NCBI GenBank assembly: GCA_964448005.1
Contig: CAYUUW010000068.1
Span: 1 to 6,199 of the forward strand
Direction: 5' to 3'
DNA: 6,199 nucleotides
Source: CAYUUW01 sp964448005
Lineage (GTDB): Bacteria > Patescibacteriota > Gracilibacteria > UM-FILTER-43-11
The notes under the pieces: model-generated
The model's input: the letters and a program-made list of their open reading frames with translations, nothing else
The model's database searches: none
What the model was told of the DNA's origin: nothing
Position numbers and translations under genes: made by a program
Shown: positions 5,175 through 6,199 of the stretch, piece by piece
Numbering within the stretch: position 1 is the first letter of the stretch
How the letters are laid out: the number at the start of each line of letters is the position of its first letter

Positions 5175-6199
5175 ATGGAACCCAAGGTATTCAAACTGCT
5201 GATAGGCGACAAAGAGCTTATTGTGGAAACCGGCAAGCTTGCCCAGCAGACCAACGGAAGCGCCGTGGTGCGCTGCGGCGACACCATGATTCTGGCCACC
5301 GCCGTAATCAGCCCCGATTCACGCCCTGGCGTGGATTTTTTGCCTTTGATGGTGAATTATCAGGAGAAGCTCTATGCCAGCGGCATCATCAAAGGAAGCC
5401 GCTTTGTGAAGCGCGAAACCCGCCCTACCGATTCCTGCATCCTCATGGGCCGCGTGGCGGACCGGACCTATCGGCCGCTCTTCCCCAAGGACCTGTACCG
5501 CGACATCCAGGTGATGCTCACCACCCTTTCCTACGACCGGGAAAACGAGCATGACATGATCGCCACCATCGCCGGCTCGGTGGCGCTGACGATCTCCGAC
5601 ATTCCTTTCGAAGGCCCCACCGCCACCGTGCGCGTCGGCCTGATCAACGGCGAGCTGGTGCTGAACCCGACGCACGAGGCACAATGTGATCATGATCGAG
5701 GCCGGCGCCAACGAAGTGACGGAGGAGAAGATGCTGGAGGCCATCGCTTTCGGCAAGAAGTGGGCGCAGAAAATCGCCCAATTCATCCAAGATATCCAGA
5801 AGGAGGTAGGCAAGCCGAAGATGGAGCTGCCCAAAGCAGAAAAGAACCCCGAGATCGCCAGGCAGATCGAGGAGATGTACGGCAAAAAGGTCTACGAGGC
5901 GCTCTTCGAGCAGAAGGGCAAGCTGGAGCGCTTTGCCTACTTCAAGGCCCTGGCCAAAGAGGCCGAAGCTCATTTCGCAGACAAGCTGGAGGAGGGCGAG
6001 CTGAAGCAGGTGGCCCCCGCCATGGACAAGCTGGTGAAGAACATGGTCCGCAAAAGTATCCTGGAGGACGGCAAGCGCATCGGCGGCCGAAAGATCGACC
6101 AGATCCGCCCCATGCGCATCGAAGTGGGGCTTTTGCCCCGGGTCCACGGCTCCGGCCTGTTCCAGCGCGGCGAGACCCAAGGGCTCACCACCTGCACCC
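5175..6199 (+). CDS. pnp: Polynucleotide phosphorylase (PNPase), frame-disrupted and cut by the window end
   Basis: PNPase is a trimeric 3'-5' phosphorolytic exoribonuclease. Reading from ATG 5175, residues 1-168 match the first RNase PH-like domain: ETGKLAQQTNGSAVVRCGDT, VDFLPLMVNYQEKLYASG, RPLFPKDLYRDIQV, SYDRENEHDMIA, ISDIPFEGPTATVRVG and LVLNPTHE. After 5678 homology continues only in another frame, from 5683: NVIMIEAGANEV.EEKMLEAIAFG, then the Lys/Glu-rich helical linker, then the start of the second RNase PH domain (IRPMRIEVGLLPRVHGSGLFQRGETQ). The strand around S.LDLVV.GT, expected between the halves, is missing. Two conserved motifs are altered: REGRP reads RETRP, and RIDGR reads RIGGR (6076-6090). 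The catalytic second domain and the KH/S1 domains lie beyond the window. No Shine-Dalgarno precedes the ATG. The gene is either an assembly or sequencing artefact in an intact gene or a decaying copy. Confidence 0.9.
   Translation, partial: MEPKVFKLLIGDKELIVETGKLAQQTNGSAVVRCGDTMILATAVISPDSRPGVDFLPLMVNYQEKLYASGIIKGSRFVKRETRPTDSCILMGRVADRTYRPLFPKDLYRDIQVMLTTLSYDRENEHDMIATIAGSVALTISDIPFEGPTATVRVGLINGELVLNPTHEAQCDHDRGRRQRSDGGEDAGGHRFRQEVGAENRPIHPRYPEGGRQAEDGAAQSRKEPRDRQADRGDVRQKGLRGALRAEGQAGALCLLQGPGQRGRSSFRRQAGGGRAEAGGPRHGQAGEEHGPQKYPGGRQAHRRPKDRPDPPHAHRSGAFAPGPRLRPVPARRDPRAHHLH
5679..5682 (+). other. Frame break in pnp with apparent ~44-base loss
   Basis: The upstream codon frame (NPTHE, ending 5678) and the downstream frame (NVIMIE, from 5683) are separated by only 4 bases. 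E. coli PNPase has about 16 residues (48 bases) between the matching points. The deficit of about 44 bases is 2 modulo 3, exactly what the observed frame change requires. The alignment was made by eye, so the size is approximate. Confidence 0.75.

Noticed and set aside
5319..6180. Two - strand open frames opposite pnp (5319-5885 and 5644-6180)
   Set aside because: The + strand encodes unmistakable PNPase motifs on both sides of the frame break. The antisense frames contain nothing recognisable.

Overview
The window looks like a piece of a bacterial chromosome, probably from a member of the Candidate Phyla Radiation (Patescibacteria). The Peregrinibacteria/Gracilibacteria side is my best guess, made from memory of protein style rather than a database search. 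Four things point there: a large secreted protein with a C-terminal module I associate with such genomes, a run of small divergent membrane proteins, a PNPase variant with CPR-like spelling, and no Shine-Dalgarno motif in front of any gene. G+C is roughly 58-60% by eye. TGA ends the first gene, the PLDc_N-like gene and corA at family-consistent lengths, so this is the standard bacterial code and not the UGA=Gly code of some Gracilibacteria and Absconditabacteria.

Layout, all on the + strand. 1-1863: the 3' part of a gene for a large secreted or surface protein, cut by the window edge. 1892-2635: a membrane protein of the Lgt (prolipoprotein diacylglyceryl transferase) family in which most known catalytic positions are replaced. 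2646-3029: a two-helix membrane protein resembling the PLDc_N domain. 3129-3542: an unrecognised three-helix membrane protein. 3579-4505: a CorA-type magnesium transporter with its GMN motif. After a gap holding a possible terminator and a good sigma70-type promoter come rpsO (S15, 4658-5056) and pnp (polynucleotide phosphorylase, from 5175 and running off the end), the classic rpsO-pnp pairing. A 9-bp inverted repeat sits between them.

The first five genes are envelope functions (surface protein, lipoprotein-modification-like enzyme, small membrane proteins, ion transport). Short gaps of 10-99 bases make co-transcription plausible for several of them. rpsO-pnp is a separate translation/RNA-decay unit with its own promoter.

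The most notable points are the Lgt-like protein without the expected active-site residues, the pnp gene broken by an apparent loss of about 44 bases, a roughly 45-residue Ala/Lys/Pro extension on S15, and the uniform C-rich, SD-less start contexts. I see no mobile element, CRISPR array, tRNA or rRNA. No gap between genes exceeds 152 bases.
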